A stretch of DNA of 64,000 nt from CAYHGX01 sp964356355 (GCA_964356355.1 CAYHGX010000005.1:24682-88681); one strand, 5' to 3'. Positions 41,858 to 50,395 are shown, counted from the first letter of the stretch. Program-made: numbers and translations. The notes: a model not told the origin generated them from the letters alone.

Positions 41858-42856
41858 ATGCAAAGATTTGTAGAGGGAGCTGATGTGCAAGCGGAAAGAA
41901 GTAGTCCTGTTTATGTTGGACAGAGCTTATCCGATCAGATTAAGGCAATTGAAGGGGCTGGCAGTGTAGCGAGTGTTGGGATACTAGACACTAATGGCAA
42001 CCTGCAGAATGTTGGTGGCAGTGAGGGAGATAGCTTTCAGGCCGTTTCTCATGCAAGGTGGAGAAATAATTCTGAAACTTGGCCCACTTCCTTCCCGCCT
42101 CGTCATGGGTTTGTGGTCCCCTACCGCCAACCAACAAATGGCAATATTGGTGAAATTAATGCCAGGGCTCTTCCCGGCAATAGGCCTTTCGATGTTTTTG
42201 TCCCTGAAGGTGCTGCGGAGATACTACAAAGTGTAGATCATCCAGCGATTTTGAGGGTGATACTGGATGTTCAATATGGAAGTAGTGCTGCAATTGATTG
42301 CCGCCGAGGTAATTTTCGCAAGGCCGTTCAGGGTGCTAATCATCTAGGTCCCGGAGCTAATCATGCGCTTTTATCTGATAATTTTAGAGATGCAATAACG
42401 AATTCAAAGGAGCAAATATGGAGAGAAGTTTTGGATGCGGCCATTCCCCCACTCACTTTGCAGGGGTGCGCGCTGAACTTAAATGGATACATGTTGGACG
42501 CATCTTGGAACTTTCAAATGGAGGAGAGCGCAGGACTGGAGCTCCCAGACCTGGGAAACAAATTAACAAAGGGCGAGGGACAAGGTTTTCGTAATGGAAT
42601 GATTATCTCCCTTGGAAAGGAGATTTTTAAGCGTAAAATTGGCTATGAAAACAATCTAAACTTTATCCATCAAATTATGATGGGCGCGGTTTCAAATAGA
42701 GTTATTGGAAGATGTAGATATAGAAACGACCACACCTTATATTTCAGACACTTAGGTGAAAACCAATGGCAAGTGTATCTGCAAATGACATTAATAAACC
42801 ATGATGGTCCAGATGGAGGGCCTCGCGATCAAGAGCCATTGAGCAGGGCAGCATAA
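41858..42856 (+). CDS. Hypothetical protein
   Basis: The ATG at 41858 gives 332 residues. An earlier in-frame start at 41786 would overlap the LssY end and adds 24 residues that look spurious. It is soluble, with no signal and no membrane helix, and mixed alpha/beta. Short N-terminal Gly/Ser-rich stretches (VASVGILDTNGNLQNVGGSE) precede a compact domain with several Cys. It has the same general style as the orphan proteins at 33558 and 34905, but I see no alignable blocks. The function is unknown. Confidence 0.7.
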   Translation: MQRFVEGADVQAERSSPVYVGQSLSDQIKAIEGAGSVASVGILDTNGNLQNVGGSEGDSFQAVSHARWRNNSETWPTSFPPRHGFVVPYRQPTNGNIGEINARALPGNRPFDVFVPEGAAEILQSVDHPAILRVILDVQYGSSAAIDCRRGNFRKAVQGANHLGPGANHALLSDNFRDAITNSKEQIWREVLDAAIPPLTLQGCALNLNGYMLDASWNFQMEESAGLELPDLGNKLTKGEGQGFRNGMIISLGKEIFKRKIGYENNLNFIHQIMMGAVSNRVIGRCRYRNDHTLYFRHLGENQWQVYLQMTLINHDGPDGGPRDQEPLSRAA

Positions 42857-42861
42857 ACATG

Positions 42862-43833
42862 CTAGGCGTTGCGCAAAGTGGCAGCACTTTTTTTGAGAAG
42901 GGCTTGTTCCTCTTCGTTCAAAGGGACTTCGAGGATGCGCTCAATGCCGTTGCGGCCTAGGACAACAGGGACACTGAGGCAGACATCGCTTTCGCCATAA
43001 TAATCGGTAAGGAGGGTGGAGAGAGGGAAAACTGCATGCTTGTTTTGGAAGACGGCCTCGGTGATTTCTCTTACTGCCGCGGCAATGGAGTAGCAGGTAA
43101 AGCCCTGGTCGTGGATGATGCGGTAGGCTGCGGTTTTGGTGTCTTGATAACATTGCTGGGCGGTTTGCGCGTTGAAACCTTCAAAGGAAAGGAGCGGCTT
43201 GCCGAGAATATTTGCTGAGCTATAAACCGGAAACGAGGTATCGCCGTGTTCGCCGAGAATCCAGGCGTCGATACTTTGAGGGTGAATTTTTAATTTTTGA
43301 GAGATGTGAAACTTGAGGCGGGCGGAGTCGAGGACTGTGCCGGAACCGAAGACTTGAGTGGCCGGGAGGCCTGAGAGTTTGATGGTTTCGAGAGTGAGGA
43401 CGTCGACTGGGTTTGTAACTACTAAGAGAAGGGCGGTTGGTGCGGCCTTGACGATTTGCGGAATCATTTGAGCAAAAATCTCTTTATTGGCCTTGAGGAG
43501 ATCGAGGCGGGTCTCCCCTTCTTTTTGGCGCTTGCCTGCGGTGATTACGATGAGGTGGGAGCCTTCGCAATCCTTGTAATCGCTGGAGGCGGTGAGCACC
43601 ACATTGGGGGTGAAGTCGGAGGCGTGCTCGAGGTCCAGAAGAAGGCCTTCGGCCTTGGCGGGATCGATGTCGATGAGCGCGAGATCAGTAACGGTACCGG
43701 AGAGTAGATAGGCATAGGCGATGGTGGCGCCTACGGAGCCGCAGCCGATGATGGTGACTTTTTGGATACAATGAGTGCTTGAGGCGGTGGACATGGGGGA
43801 GGGGTTACTAACTTTTTCAAAGAATATATCCAT
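42862..43833 (-). CDS. ldh: L-lactate dehydrogenase
   Basis: The protein has 323 residues; an internal Met at residue 14 (MSTASSTH) is an alternative start closer to the usual length. NAD-binding Rossmann IIGCGSVGATIAYA, the substrate loop AGKRQKEGETRLDL with Gln at the specificity position (malate dehydrogenases have Arg), VTNPVD, and the catalytic GEHGDTSFP histidine are all present. It converts pyruvate and NADH to lactate, regenerating NAD in a fermentative cell, as in many CPR genomes. A malate dehydrogenase is less likely for the reason given. Confidence 0.92.
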   Translation of the reverse strand: MDIFFEKVSNPSPMSTASSTHCIQKVTIIGCGSVGATIAYAYLLSGTVTDLALIDIDPAKAEGLLLDLEHASDFTPNVVLTASSDYKDCEGSHLIVITAGKRQKEGETRLDLLKANKEIFAQMIPQIVKAAPTALLLVVTNPVDVLTLETIKLSGLPATQVFGSGTVLDSARLKFHISQKLKIHPQSIDAWILGEHGDTSFPVYSSANILGKPLLSFEGFNAQTAQQCYQDTKTAAYRIIHDQGFTCYSIAAAVREITEAVFQNKHAVFPLSTLLTDYYGESDVCLSVPVVLGRNGIERILEVPLNEEEQALLKKSAATLRNA

Positions 43834-44012
43834 TTTCTATATTGTGCCATCTTTTCAATCTCGCAGGCCAAAAGTATACTGCAACACATTTCCGTAAATA
43901 CGTAAGCTTTACATGATTGACATTTAGTGTTTTGGAGACAATAGTACCTCCTTATTTATCTAACCTTTGACTAAATTGAAAAAATGTTTAACTACACACG
44001 TGAATTTCTTTG

Positions 44013-44086
44013 ATCTTTGGCTGAAAATAGCCGCCTGTAGAAGGGTGGTGTTTGTTGCCAAAGATGAGGGAAATTACCTTTCTCTC
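44013..44086 (+). ncRNA. Candidate structured RNA of two adjacent hairpins
   Basis: ATCTTTGGC (44013-44021) pairs perfectly with GCCAAAGAT (44057-44065) and encloses a smaller CCGCC/GGTGG stem. It is followed without a gap by GAGGGAAA-TTACC-TTTCTCTC (44066-44086). No terminator run is obvious. It could be a regulatory RNA or a leftover of a mobile element. The strand is chosen arbitrarily. Confidence 0.3.
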
Positions 44087-44493
44087 AGGCAACTCGGGGA
44101 TGATAAGTACAAGAGGCCTTGGATTTGGACTACTGGACGAGCTGATGCTTGCTTGGTGGCACCTGCCTAGGCGCTTTTTGCTTTGCCCCGCTAGGTTGCT
44201 GATCTTTGAGAATTCGGAAAGCTAGGTATGAGCGCGCAAGCGCGAATGCCTTTTGTGAAACTCGAGTAAGTGAGTTTCTTATGGAATTTAATGTCGCTGT
44301 CCTGCTCCCCTACTGGGTTGAGCGGATAGCTGGTGAAATATATAGGCTTTGGCTAGTATGGCCGAAGCTGAAGTGTTTGTGTTTAAAATCCGTATCGGCC
44401 ATGGAGGCGGGTGCGGAAAAATTGAGTTTTTTTACTGGCGCGCTCCTGAAGGGAGCCGCCCCATTCGGTCGGCACCAGTGGTGCCGGCCTTCA

Positions 44494-44507
44494 GCCGCGA
44501 GAGCGGC
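44494..44507 (+). promoter_or_regulatory. Leader hairpin before the first island gene
   Basis: GCCGC-GAGA-GCGGC, a GNRA-capped stem 13 bases before ATG at 44521. A second hairpin, GGCACC-AGT-GGTGCC, lies at 44471-44485. Similar CCGC/GCGG stems precede the two later island genes. Confidence 0.45.
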
Positions 44508-44520
44508 GGGAGAGAAAGCA

Positions 44521-44673
44521 ATGAGCGAGCAGACGAAGAAGGTGGCGGCTGGCGGGTTCTTTGTGGCCCTGGTGGTGTTCTCGATGCTGTTCCTCTCGGG
44601 GAAGCTGAATGGCTTCTTCCCGGCGGAAGAGCAGGACCGGGGCGCCGCTTCGGCGCCCGCCAGCAGCAAGTGA
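44521..44673 (+). CDS. Small membrane protein of the island
   Basis: The ATG at 44521, preceded by GGGAGAGAAAGC, gives 50 residues: a basic N-terminus (MSEQTKKVA), one membrane helix (about 10-27, GGFFVALVVFSMLFLSG) and an acidic/Ala-rich tail. An upstream extension of the frame to 44206 crosses the hairpins and the composition boundary and is rejected. The function is unknown. Confidence 0.55.
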   Translation: MSEQTKKVAAGGFFVALVVFSMLFLSGKLNGFFPAEEQDRGAASAPASSK

Positions 44674-44718
44674 CCGCCAAAAATGACCCCGCTTAAGTGC
44701 GGGAGGAAGAGAGAGATT

Positions 44719-44958
44719 ATGAAGCCTGATAGCGCGATTACTCTTCTGGGGCTGGGGATTTTCCTGTTGTTTTTGGGCTATATAAACCTGAAGGGAGACG
44801 TGCGCGCGAAGAAGTGGGTCAACCGCGTGCTGGCCCTGGTGTTGCTGGGGGTGATCATGGTCCTGCTGGACGCGGTTACCCTTCTGGCGGCTGGGCTCGG
44901 CTGCGTCATCGGCGCGCTGGTACTGGCTGCAATCTTCCAGCCGTGGCGGAGCGATTAG
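44719..44958 (+). CDS. Small membrane protein ending PWRSD
   Basis: The ATG at 44719, preceded by GGAAGAGAGAGAT, gives 79 residues with two membrane helices (about 7-23 and 36-72, rich in Leu/Val/Gly). Its C-terminus GALVLAAIFQPWRSD parallels GAVFFLFLFKPWRKD at the end of the next gene, so the two are related. No family is recognised. Confidence 0.6.
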   Translation: MKPDSAITLLGLGIFLLFLGYINLKGDVRAKKWVNRVLALVLLGVIMVLLDAVTLLAAGLGCVIGALVLAAIFQPWRSD

Positions 44959-45041
44959 TTTCGCTGGCGGCGGCTGGATCGGATCCTAAAAACCTGGCCG
45001 AGCCCGCGCACGCTGCGTCGGGCCGGCCACAACAACAATCT

Positions 45042-45106
45042 GGGGACCGGGCGCAAAGACGTCGCGCCTCCCCAAACAACCGCGAAGGCGGTAGAAGGAC
45101 TCCGTC
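45042..45106 (+). promoter_or_regulatory. Repeated structured leader, copy A
   Basis: GGGGACCGGG (45042-45051), then CCTCCCC (45067-45073), which can pair with GGGG, then CCGC-GAAG-GCGG (45080-45091) and TAGAA, ending 10 bases before the next start. The same blocks in the same order precede the transporter gene (45763-45843). Confidence 0.55.
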
Positions 45107-45694
45107 ATGGAGACCAATCAGGGGCGTGATCCGCCCACGGGCCGAAACGTTTTTTTCGGATGGTGCGTGTTCTGCGCGGCGGCCTTCCTGGGGGTGGCTT
45201 TTTGCCTCCCCGGGGAGGATCCCGTGCGGGCCGCGATCTGGGCCGCTGCCGCTTCGGCGGTCGCCGGCCTCGTGCTCTCGTGCTGGTGGGCGCTGGGCTA
45301 CGTGGCCCCGCCGTCTGCCGAAAATGAGAATGCCGAGCGCAAGGCGGTCCTGGCGACGTCATGGGAGACCCCATTCGTTGTCGGGGCTGTGCTCTGCGCA
45401 GTCTCATTTTTTCTACTGGCGCCCGCCTACGCCCAGGGACGTTCTCCCTTCCACTGGGTATGGTGTCTCGTCGGGATCGGTGGCTTCGTGGCTGCCGGAA
45501 TCGTCGTGGGCATCGTGCGCGGAGGAAGGGAAGACAAGCGACTGCTGGTCTTCACCGTCAGCATGCTCCTCTGGACTGTACTGATGCTGATCGGTCAGCA
45601 TGCCATGAACACCGGCTTCGAGCGCCCTCTCATTGGGGTACTGCTCGGGGCCGTGTTCTTCCTCTTTCTCTTCAAGCCATGGCGCAAGGACTAA
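45107..45694 (+). CDS. Membrane protein of the island (195 residues)
   Basis: Six hydrophobic helices (about 17-34, 42-65, 85-105, 120-140, 148-165, 170-188) alternate with short loops. The C-terminus LFLFKPWRKD resembles that of the preceding small protein. It starts METNQGRDPPTG and is preceded by the copy A leader. There are no recognisable transport motifs. Neighbour context suggests a role in the same envelope or ion-transport function as the transporter downstream. Confidence 0.65.
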   Translation: METNQGRDPPTGRNVFFGWCVFCAAAFLGVAFCLPGEDPVRAAIWAAAASAVAGLVLSCWWALGYVAPPSAENENAERKAVLATSWETPFVVGAVLCAVSFFLLAPAYAQGRSPFHWVWCLVGIGGFVAAGIVVGIVRGGREDKRLLVFTVSMLLWTVLMLIGQHAMNTGFERPLIGVLLGAVFFLFLFKPWRKD

Positions 45695-45762
45695 GATCCC
45701 GCCGCGGCTGAAAAACCAACCCGGCTGACCCCGATTCAATCGAGCAGCCAAACTGAAAACCG

Positions 45763-45843
45763 GGGGACCGGGCCAACGCATAGACAACCCGCAACGGCCT
45801 CCCCCAAGTGAAACCGCGGAAGCGGTAGAATCGAGTTTGTGAA
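45763..45843 (+). promoter_or_regulatory. Repeated structured leader, copy B
   Basis: GGGGACCGGG (45763-45772), CCTCCCCC (45798-45805), CCGC-GGAA-GCGG (45814-45825), TAGAA. The block order matches copy A, with 8-25 variable bases between blocks. It ends just before the transporter start. Confidence 0.55.
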
Positions 45844-47118
45844 ATGGAGAACATCTCCAACTTTTTCGTGGCGCCGTTCGCGGCGCTGCTGTTCATGGTG
45901 GCCTTCCCGCCACTGCTGTCCCACAAATGGAAACACTGGTGGGAGCAAGCCGAGATGCGCAACACCCTGGCGTTGAGCCTCGTGCTCAGCGCCATCACCG
46001 CCCTCGCCATGGGCGTGAACTATGGCACAGAGGGACTGCACGTCCTCGGGCACACCCTGCTCGTGGACTTCCTGCCGTTCATGATCCTGGTGGGGGTGCC
46101 GTTCGCAATCGCGGGCGGTATCAACATCAAGGTTGTGGCGCGACCGACGCCTCTGGTGAACGTCGCCCTCCTGACGGCCGGGTGCCTGCTCGGCGCCGTG
46201 CTCGGCACGATTGGAGCCTCGGTGCTCATGATCCGCCCGATCCTCGCCGTCAACAAGCCGCGCACTCACAAGGTGCACACGGTGATGGCGACGATCTGGC
46301 TCGTGTGCAACATGGGCGGCCTGCTGACACCGATCGGGCCACCCCTCATCATGGGATTCCTTAGGTCTGACCCGGCCGAGCGCGTCCCGTTCTTCTGGCC
46401 CGCACAGAACCTGTGGCAGTTCTGGGCGGTCGCCTCGGCGGCACTGCTGTTCGTCTACTTCGTGTGGGACACCATCCTGTACAAGAAGGAGAACGGCGGG
46501 AGCATCCGGCTCGACGAACCCAGCAAGGTCAACATCAGCGGGTGGAAGAACATTGGGATCCTGCTACTGGTGGTCGTGGCCGTCGTGATGCTTGACACTC
46601 CCATTCGTGAGGCGGTGCTCGTTGGCCTCGGGGCACTGGCGTACTTCACCACCAAGAAGGAGACTCGAACGGAGAACGGCTTCAAGTGGACGCCTCTCAA
46701 GGTCGTGGGTTCCCTGTTTCTGGGGATCTTCGTGACGATGGCGCCGGCCCTCCTCGTGATGGCAAAGCTGGCGCCGGATCTTGGGGTGGACACACCGATG
46801 AAGTTCTTCGCGGCCTCCGGTGCCCTCAGCTCCTGGCTCGACAACGCCCCTACCTACTTGGTGTTTTGTGCTATCGGGCGAGCCCTGCAGCTCGGCAACG
46901 AGATCGCCGGGATGCCTACACAGATCCTCGCGGCCATCAGCGCCGGAGCCGCGAGTTGGGGTCTGGGGACGTACATCGGCAACGCCCCCAACCTCCTGGT
47001 GAAGGAGGTGGCGGAGTATGACGACGTGGAGATGCCCTCCTTCATCGGGTACTTCGCCTGGTCGCTGGTCACCGCCCTGCCTGTCCTCGTGCTCGTGGGC
47101 TGGGTGTTCTTCGGCTGA
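45844..47118 (+). CDS. CitMHS/NhaD-type ion transporter
   Basis: The 424 residues form 10-12 membrane helices with the paired re-entrant signatures of the ion-transporter superfamily: GGLLTPIGPPLIMGF in the first half and SSWLDNAPTYLVF plus GTYIGNAPNLLVKEVAE in the second. Such proteins are annotated as sodium:proton antiporters (CitMHS_2). It is likely a sodium/proton exchanger in the inner membrane. Codon use is strongly GC-ending. The stop is followed by a GC-rich hairpin. Confidence 0.88.
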   Translation: MENISNFFVAPFAALLFMVAFPPLLSHKWKHWWEQAEMRNTLALSLVLSAITALAMGVNYGTEGLHVLGHTLLVDFLPFMILVGVPFAIAGGINIKVVARPTPLVNVALLTAGCLLGAVLGTIGASVLMIRPILAVNKPRTHKVHTVMATIWLVCNMGGLLTPIGPPLIMGFLRSDPAERVPFFWPAQNLWQFWAVASAALLFVYFVWDTILYKKENGGSIRLDEPSKVNISGWKNIGILLLVVVAVVMLDTPIREAVLVGLGALAYFTTKKETRTENGFKWTPLKVVGSLFLGIFVTMAPALLVMAKLAPDLGVDTPMKFFAASGALSSWLDNAPTYLVFCAIGRALQLGNEIAGMPTQILAAISAGAASWGLGTYIGNAPNLLVKEVAEYDDVEMPSFIGYFAWSLVTALPVLVLVGWVFFG

Positions 47119-47193
47119 CCCCCCGGGCGCGCGCGCACTGAGCGCCACCTCGCAACGGCACACGAGCCGAGCGCGCGCCCTCAACAACACAAA

Positions 47194-47216
47194 CGCCCGC
47201 GACACGGTCGCGGGCG
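47194..47216 (+). terminator. Strong GC hairpin after the transporter gene
   Basis: CGCCCGCGAC, loop ACG, GTCGCGGGCG: ten uninterrupted pairs. It has no T-run but ends GGTT. It lies 75 bases after the stop. Confidence 0.5.
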
Positions 47217-47328
47217 GGTTCCATACATCCAGTGGCGTGGCTGGACCGGTGGACGTGACTCTAACAAGAGCATGTACCATCGGCCCGCCGCCCACTGTGA
47301 CACAGCTTTCCGAATTCTTTTCCCAACT

Positions 47329-47342
47329 CTTTTTTGACGTGG
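47329..47342. repeat. 14-base direct repeat at the right side of island 1
   Basis: CTTTTTTGACGTGG recurs exactly at 63292-63305, about 50 bases beyond the right end of island 2. It overlaps the -35 box of the promoter at 47334. Confidence 0.4.
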
Positions 47343-47362
47343 GCTTTTTCAGCGTGTATATT
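47334..47362 (+). promoter_or_regulatory. Promoter upstream of 47391 gene
   Basis: TTGACG and TATATT are separated by 17 bases, 28 bases before the ATG. Confidence 0.55.
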
Positions 47363-47390
47363 CTCGCGCTAGAGATTTTAGAAACAATTT

Positions 47391-48176
47391 ATGAACGGAG
47401 TTACAAATATGAAAGGCAGATCCAGATTGACACTTGTATCCGGCGGTGCCGATCAAAGAAATGAAAAAGATAGCGAAGAATTACCCGAGCGCGAGCCCGG
47501 GAAACTACTCGTTGAAGAGTGTGGCCACTATATTGAGGCGGTAAAAGCCCTAATAAGAATGACGCGGGAGGTGGACGTGAAAAATTTTGGTGACTCTGTT
47601 CTTAATATAATGCGTGGAGTAAGGGCTTTGGCAATTAGTGCTCAGAAATCAAATGAAAGGGAGCATAAGCTAGACGTGCAAAGGCATTGCGTTGACGAAA
47701 ACATGAATCAACTAACCAATGCGACAGTGACTTCCCTGCTAATGTGGGGCGATCCTGAAGTGGTTTTTCGGTCACTTTTTGATGAACTTGTAACCAAGAG
47801 TGATGGCGTTTTAAAGGCGGAATACTATGGCCATTTGCTTGACCAGGTTGTAACTAAAATGGTTCGCATGGTGATGGAGAAACGTGAGATCTCGGAGATG
47901 AGCAAAGAACTGGCGAGGGAAGTTGGGGGAATTTTGGGATTTGAGGAGGCTAGGGCGGATGGTCTTCAAGGAAGAATCGATGCGGCAATCGTTGAAACCA
48001 TGACAAGAAATTTGGCTTTAAGTGCGAACAGTGGTGTTCGTTATGAATCTTCACTTCTTAGGAGACTACTATTACCAAGGCTTCCTGATTTGGGCCCAGA
48101 GAAGGCTCCTGGCCGAAAAAGATATAGTGACACAGAGGATATGATTAACCGACTCATTTCACTAATAACAGAGTAG
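47391..48176 (+). CDS. Hypothetical protein
   Basis: The protein has 261 residues, helical and charged, without signal peptide or membrane helix; an internal Met at residue 7 (47409) is an alternative start. One hydrophobic helix (VLNIMRGVRALAISA) and several amphipathic ones suggest an all-alpha cytoplasmic fold. It is the first host-type gene after the GC-rich island, with its own promoter. No family is recognised. Confidence 0.65.
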   Translation: MNGVTNMKGRSRLTLVSGGADQRNEKDSEELPEREPGKLLVEECGHYIEAVKALIRMTREVDVKNFGDSVLNIMRGVRALAISAQKSNEREHKLDVQRHCVDENMNQLTNATVTSLLMWGDPEVVFRSLFDELVTKSDGVLKAEYYGHLLDQVVTKMVRMVMEKREISEMSKELAREVGGILGFEEARADGLQGRIDAAIVETMTRNLALSANSGVRYESSLLRRLLLPRLPDLGPEKAPGRKRYSDTEDMINRLISLITE

Positions 48177-48197
48177 CCCACTTCGCCAGGGAAAGTT

Positions 48198-48226
48198 TTG
48201 ACAAAAAAATTGCAGGCGCATAGTGT
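48198..48226 (+). promoter_or_regulatory. Promoter upstream of 48261 gene
   Basis: TTGACA and TAGTGT are separated by 17 bases, 34 bases before the start. Confidence 0.45.
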
Positions 48227-48260
48227 TTATGGCCAGAGTGATTTTTAACTTTACCTATTT

Positions 48261-48908
48261 ATGTCTGAGAAAAGTGAAAGTAGTGAACGGCCTCCATTGA
48301 TCGGAGCTACTGGCTTAGGTGATTCTTTGATAATTACGCAACTGGCTAGAACTACAGCCTTAACCGATCAGGAAATTCTTGAGGCCATGGCCGCTAGATT
48401 GGAAAATGGCCCATCTGTTGTAGATGCCATTGCGGGATTGGTGGCTCAAGAGGTGCTTCGTCGGGGACTCGAGGAGGGTGCTCCTTTGGTGACGGCTGTT
48501 TCTCCTTTGCTAATGAGGAATATGCATGGCGAGTGCTTTTTAGCTGATGATGATTTTGCAAGATTGAGAGGCGTACCTCGAACTGAGCTTGGTAGATATG
48601 TAGCTCAAGGTGATGAGGGGATACATGCAGCGGCTGGCCTTGGCGAGAGTAGAGGGCAACAGAGAATTCACAATGAAGGAGACAGAAAACTGAGACATGG
48701 AGGGAGAAGCATTGTTGGATACGAGCGAGCGCTGCAATTAGCGGAACAGGCTGAGAGAGCAGAAAGGACGCTAGCATTAACCGTGAAGACCACTGCTCCA
48801 ACCCTAAAGGATCGCTTTAGCGATGTGGTAGATGTAATTCTCGGATTATTGAGAAAAAGAACCTTGCGTGAGGTGTTGGCTGAAAAGCAGGTACCGTTAA
48901 TAAACTAA
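48261..48908 (+). CDS. Hypothetical protein
   Basis: The protein has 215 residues: an acidic N-terminus, an all-alpha first half (AARLENGPSVVDAIAGLVAQEVL) and a charged His/Arg-rich stretch (about 130-150) before a coiled region and a C-terminal helix (DVVDVILGLLRKRTLREVLA). It has no signal. The preceding gene at 47391 has the same all-alpha character, but each has its own promoter. The end overlaps hflX by 4 bases. The function is unknown. Confidence 0.6.
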   Translation: MSEKSESSERPPLIGATGLGDSLIITQLARTTALTDQEILEAMAARLENGPSVVDAIAGLVAQEVLRRGLEEGAPLVTAVSPLLMRNMHGECFLADDDFARLRGVPRTELGRYVAQGDEGIHAAAGLGESRGQQRIHNEGDRKLRHGGRSIVGYERALQLAEQAERAERTLALTVKTTAPTLKDRFSDVVDVILGLLRKRTLREVLAEKQVPLIN

Positions 48909-50308
48909 TTCTGCTTCAGAGCTTTTTCGATTGTGGCAATCAGCTTGTCCAAGTTCATCTTTTGGTGGGCGGAAACAAACACGGGGGTGTAGTGGGCGTG
49001 GTGCTTTTTGAGATGAGTGGGGTCGTTGGGGCCCTGGCGGAGCTGAGCTTCCTTTTTGGCTGTCTCCTCATCTACCCAGCCGAGAAGCTCGGCTACGCCG
49101 ATACCAGCCTTGATCAGGCCACCTGTTTCGGGCACGGGTCCGGAGTCGGATTTTTTATCAATAAGGCTGCGGTAATCCACCATGTCGATCTTGTTGAAAA
49201 CATAAATTTCGGGTTTGTCGGCCATACCTAGTTGCGTAAGAATTACCTCAACCACGTGGATTTTCATGTGGAGTTGGCTATCATTGATATCAATTACATG
49301 GAGGAGTAAATCGGCCTCGATAGTTTCAGACAGAGTGGATTTGAAGGCCTGAATAAGGGCTGGAGGGAGATCCTGGATAAACCCAATCGTATCAGAAAGG
49401 AGGATTTCCTTTTGGAGCTGGGGAAGGTAAAGCTTCCCTACTCTGGTATCGAGGGTGGCAAAAAGCTGATCTGCTACATAGGCCCCTTTTTTGGTAAGAG
49501 CGTTGAGGAGGGAGGACTTGCCGGCGTTGGTGTATCCAACGATGGCAACTGTTTGAAAATTACTGCGGCGGCGCTGCTCGCGGTGGCCAGCGCGGACACG
49601 TTCATATTGCTTGAGCTTGGCTACAATGTTGAGTTCTTGTGTACGGAGATGGCGTTTCATCATCTCCGTGTTGCTTTCGCCCTGGCCGGCGCGAACACCG
49701 AGAGCGCCGGCTTGTCGGGATAGTTCAATGCCCATGTTGAAAATTCTCGGACCCATGTGCCGGATCGAGGCTAGTTCAATTTGCAATTTTGCTTCTGTGG
49801 TTTTGGCGTGCTTAGAGAAAATCTTCAGAATCAGGTCTACCCTATCCCAGGCCTCCATTTCGGCTTCTCTTAGCGATTCGTTGAGATTATATAATTGACG
49901 AGGCTTGAGCATATTGTTGACCACCAGAATTTTCGCGCCAACTTCCTGGCCAATGGCGATCAGTTCCTGCAGCTTTCCTGTGCCAATATAGTTGGAGTAA
50001 TCGGGAGTGGCTTTGCGTTGAACGGTCTTCACCACTACCACTCCACCAAAAGTATCCACAAGGCTTTCCAGCTCGAGGAGTCTAAGGTCGGCCGCCTCCT
50101 GCGAGGTGCCAGGCTCAATAATATCGATGAGAATGGCCTTTTGCTTCTGGCCCGGGAGGTGTGACTTAGAGCCTTTTCGCTCAAGTGGACCTTCCTCATC
50201 TCTATGACCATAGGGCGCGGATGGCGGATTACCGTGGACCGAAGCGGAATGTCCCCTTTTCGACTTACTTTGACTAGCGCGTGAACCTCCGGAATAGTTT
50301 TTTGACAT
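48905..50308 (-). CDS. hflX: GTPase HflX
   Basis: The protein has 467 residues. The first about 55 are a disordered Ser/Gly/Lys-rich extension (SQSKSKRGHSASVHG) not usual in HflX. Then come the HflX N-domain (LLELESLVDTFGG, YIGTGKLQEL), the Gly-rich linker GALGVRAGQGES, and the G domain with G1 GYTNAGKSSLLN, G2 FATLDTRVG, G3 DTIGFIQDLP and G4 NKID. HflX binds the 50S subunit and rescues stalled or hibernating ribosomes. All GTPase motifs are intact. Confidence 0.95.
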   Translation of the reverse strand: MSKNYSGGSRASQSKSKRGHSASVHGNPPSAPYGHRDEEGPLERKGSKSHLPGQKQKAILIDIIEPGTSQEAADLRLLELESLVDTFGGVVVVKTVQRKATPDYSNYIGTGKLQELIAIGQEVGAKILVVNNMLKPRQLYNLNESLREAEMEAWDRVDLILKIFSKHAKTTEAKLQIELASIRHMGPRIFNMGIELSRQAGALGVRAGQGESNTEMMKRHLRTQELNIVAKLKQYERVRAGHREQRRRSNFQTVAIVGYTNAGKSSLLNALTKKGAYVADQLFATLDTRVGKLYLPQLQKEILLSDTIGFIQDLPPALIQAFKSTLSETIEADLLLHVIDINDSQLHMKIHVVEVILTQLGMADKPEIYVFNKIDMVDYRSLIDKKSDSGPVPETGGLIKAGIGVAELLGWVDEETAKKEAQLRQGPNDPTHLKKHHAHYTPVFVSAHQKMNLDKLIATIEKALKQN

Positions 50309-50395
50309 ATGGGAATAATAGGCCGTATCGAGACGGAGGGCAAGTGTGAGTGAATGCTACGTACCCGAGGAGGCTCTCTTGGGCCTGGGCCCCAG

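Larger units (their letters stand above)
43834..44520. other. Gene-free stretch with structured DNA, entering the GC-rich island
   Basis: No convincing protein gene is seen. An isolated TTGACA (43917-43922) and later TTGACT lack good -10 boxes. Between 44013 and 44086 there are two consecutive strong hairpins (listed separately). From about 44340 the base composition turns GC-rich, and the last part (44467-44507) holds two further hairpins before the first island gene. Confidence 0.6.
44340..47290. other. GC-rich island 1 (foreign DNA or chimera)
   Basis: Base composition changes abruptly from AT-leaning to strongly GC-rich, with GC-ending codons. The island's genes carry clear leaders and different codon choice from all neighbours. 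It holds four genes and repeated leader hairpins and ends just after a strong GC terminator hairpin. Flanks are ordinary host-type sequence. There is no integrase, tRNA or insertion sequence at either edge. Confidence 0.75.

Noticed and set aside
44206..44520. Upstream extension of the 44521 gene
   Set aside because: It crosses the change in composition and two hairpins. The ATG at 44521 has a good ribosome-binding site and a better start.
45107..47118. Antisense and out-of-frame long open frames in the GC-rich islands
   Set aside because: High GC gives long open frames in all phases. Their translations are Arg/Pro/Gly-rich without domain content.
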